DNA of 64,000 nt from Pseudosporangium ferrugineum. Lineage in GTDB: Bacteria; Actinomycetota; Actinomycetes; Mycobacteriales; Micromonosporaceae. Location: positions 62,001 to 126,000 of the forward strand of contig NZ_PVZG01000007.1 in assembly GCF_003002065.1 (NCBI RefSeq), given 5' to 3'. Below are positions 62,904 to 64,000 of this stretch, piece after piece. The notes beneath the pieces were generated by a model. That model had not been told where the DNA came from. It ran no database searches and saw only the letters and a program-made list of their open reading frames with translations. Both the position numbers and the translations under genes were made by a program. Position 1 is the first letter of the stretch, and each line of letters starts with the position of its first letter.

Positions 62904-64000
62904 TCAGGGGCGTTGGTCCCGTCCTTCACCAGGGGTTTCGGCCCTTTCGACGAGCAGCGACTCGGCCGGCGGGGTGGCCTGCTCGACCAGCGCGCGCAGT
63001 CCGGCCCGGCGGGCCACCACGAAGATGCGGTCACCGGCACCCAGGACGCGGCGCGGGTCCGGCGCCCAGTCGACCCACTCCGCGCCGGCGGCGGACAGAC
63101 CGATCACCCGTACGCTCAGCGCCCGATCCACCCGGCTCAGCGGCGCCCCGTCCAGCGGCGCCCCGCCGAGCACCCGCACCGCCGCGACCAGCAGCGCGTG
63201 CCGGTCGACCGGAATCGTGGCGAGCACGTCGCGCTCCAGCATCGCCGCCACGAAGGCGGGGGCGGCCAGCCGGGAGACGCTGCGCGAGATGTCGATGTTG
63301 AACGCGTCCTCCACCCGGCGGGCGAAGTCGTCGTCGAAGAGCCGCAGCACCACGCGCAGGCCGGGGCGGGCCGCGCGGGCGTTCAGTGCGGCCTGCAGGT
63401 TGGTGACGTCGTCGGTGGAGACCACCACCAGCGCCTTGCTGGTGGCCACGGACGCCGCGCGCAGCGTCTCCTCCAGCGACGCGTCGCCGACGATGAGCGG
63501 CACCCCCAGCTGCTCCGCCACCTTCGCGCCGCGGGCGTCGGCCCGGCGGTCGATCGCGACCACCTCGAGGCCCAGGTCGACGAGCTGGCGCAGCACGCGC
63601 GTGCCGACGCTGCCGAGGCCGACGACCACGATGTGATCGGCCCGGTCGTTCGGTACGGCGCCGCGGGCCAGCGCCAGCCGCGCGTTGACCATCCCCTCGA
63701 CCACGGCCGCGGTGATCAGCGGCAGCAGGGCGAGCCCGGCGATGGTCAGCACGAGCTGGGCCGCCTGGGCGACCGCGTTGCGGTTCTCCTCCACGTCGGA
63801 CGAGCCGACCGCCGTGAGCAGCGTGACGTAGATCGACTTCCAGAAGCCGTGCACCTCCGCGGCGTGCGCGAGGACCGTCCCCGAGATCGCGGTCACCACC
63901 AGCGTGATGACGACCGCTATGCCGAGCTTGCGGTTGAGGGCCGCGCGCACCGCACGGCCGAACGTGGCGAGCGGATGCCGCCGCCGCTTGCGGGCCCGGA
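62904..64000 (-). CDS. Potassium channel-like protein with RCK/TrkA domains (5' end outside window)
   Basis: The frame is open to the end of the window (365 codons seen), so the N-terminus is missing. Visible parts are a transmembrane pair (VVITLVVTAISGTVLAHAAE and LVLTIAGLALLPLITAAVVE) flanking a pore-loop-like SIYVTLLTAVGSSDVEE, in which the potassium filter TVGYGD is degenerate (TAVGSSD). A Rossmann RCK domain follows: ADHIVVVGLGSVGTRVLRQL, VVAIDRRADARGAKV and VPLIVGDASLEETLRAA. A C-terminal RCK-C-like domain ends with a variable tail. The upstream residues RARKRRRHPLATFGRAV suggest a preceding RCK or membrane unit. Ion selectivity is uncertain. Confidence 0.8.
   Translation of the reverse strand, partial: RARKRRRHPLATFGRAVRAALNRKLGIAVVITLVVTAISGTVLAHAAEVHGFWKSIYVTLLTAVGSSDVEENRNAVAQAAQLVLTIAGLALLPLITAAVVEGMVNARLALARGAVPNDRADHIVVVGLGSVGTRVLRQLVDLGLEVVAIDRRADARGAKVAEQLGVPLIVGDASLEETLRAASVATSKALVVVSTDDVTNLQAALNARAARPGLRVVLRLFDDDFARRVEDAFNIDISRSVSRLAAPAFVAAMLERDVLATIPVDRHALLVAAVRVLGGAPLDGAPLSRVDRALSVRVIGLSAAGAEWVDWAPDPRRVLGAGDRIFVVARRAGLRALVEQATPPAESLLVERAETPGEGRDQRP

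Overview
The window is a gene-dense, very GC-rich stretch of actinobacterial chromosome. It codes for MshD (the last step of mycothiol synthesis), the actinobacterial nitrogen regulator GlnR, many GTG starts and many apparently leaderless genes. Gene content and order suggest Micromonosporaceae, possibly Actinoplanes-like; that assignment is an inference. I see no rRNA, tRNA, CRISPR array, transposase, integrase or attachment site. The window begins inside a ygfZ-like gene and ends inside a TrkA/RCK-type channel gene.

Region 1 (1-16.7 kb) is a conserved housekeeping block: YgfZ-like protein, Nur-like Fur regulator, class-IV aminotransferase, nitrobindin-like protein, DsrE protein, a rhodanese/DUF1416 pair behind a cysteine-rich leader peptide, LmeA-type DUF2993 protein, glnR, mshD and pstSCAB behind PHO boxes. 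From memory the order matches Mycobacterium tuberculosis Rv0811c-Rv0820. A secreted GH127 glycosidase with six ricin-type repeats interrupts it. pstC and pstA are joined by a tandem 66-bp in-frame repeat.

Region 2 (16.7-31 kb) holds a Nudix hydrolase, a Gfo/Idh/MocA oxidoreductase, DUF1963, a PhoU-like/Pit phosphate operon with a phased operator, a catalytically degenerate phospholipase-like protein, an ECF41-type sigma factor, DUF402, a DinG helicase, an AI-2E family permease, a solitary GroES-like protein, a PrsW protease, a FUSC permease and an HD hydrolase.

Region 3 (31-45.5 kb) holds DUF4031-glpD, an HxlR regulator fused to a peroxiredoxin and divergent from an MFS exporter across a palindromic operator, a double GNAT protein, groEL under two CIRCE operators, a large GT2-TagF polymer synthase, a GNAT/HExxH gene pair and threonine synthase under a SAM-I riboswitch.

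Region 4 (45.5-64 kb) holds an ABC-2 exporter, DUF3263, a tandem AAA+ ATPase, a lipoprotein, an exported alpha/beta hydrolase fused to an ABC ATPase with its permease, a DeoR-controlled amino-sugar operon (SIS, ROK kinase, nagA), a PAP2 phosphatase, a trypsin-like protease, DUF4032, an aquaporin and the partial RCK protein.

Phosphate is the strongest physiological theme (pstSCAB, Pit/PhoU-like, glpD, phased OmpR-type operators). Redox and sulfur handling is the second (rhodanese, DsrE, MshD, HxlR-peroxiredoxin, nitrobindin). All assignments come from reading the sequence and recalled family knowledge; no search was run.
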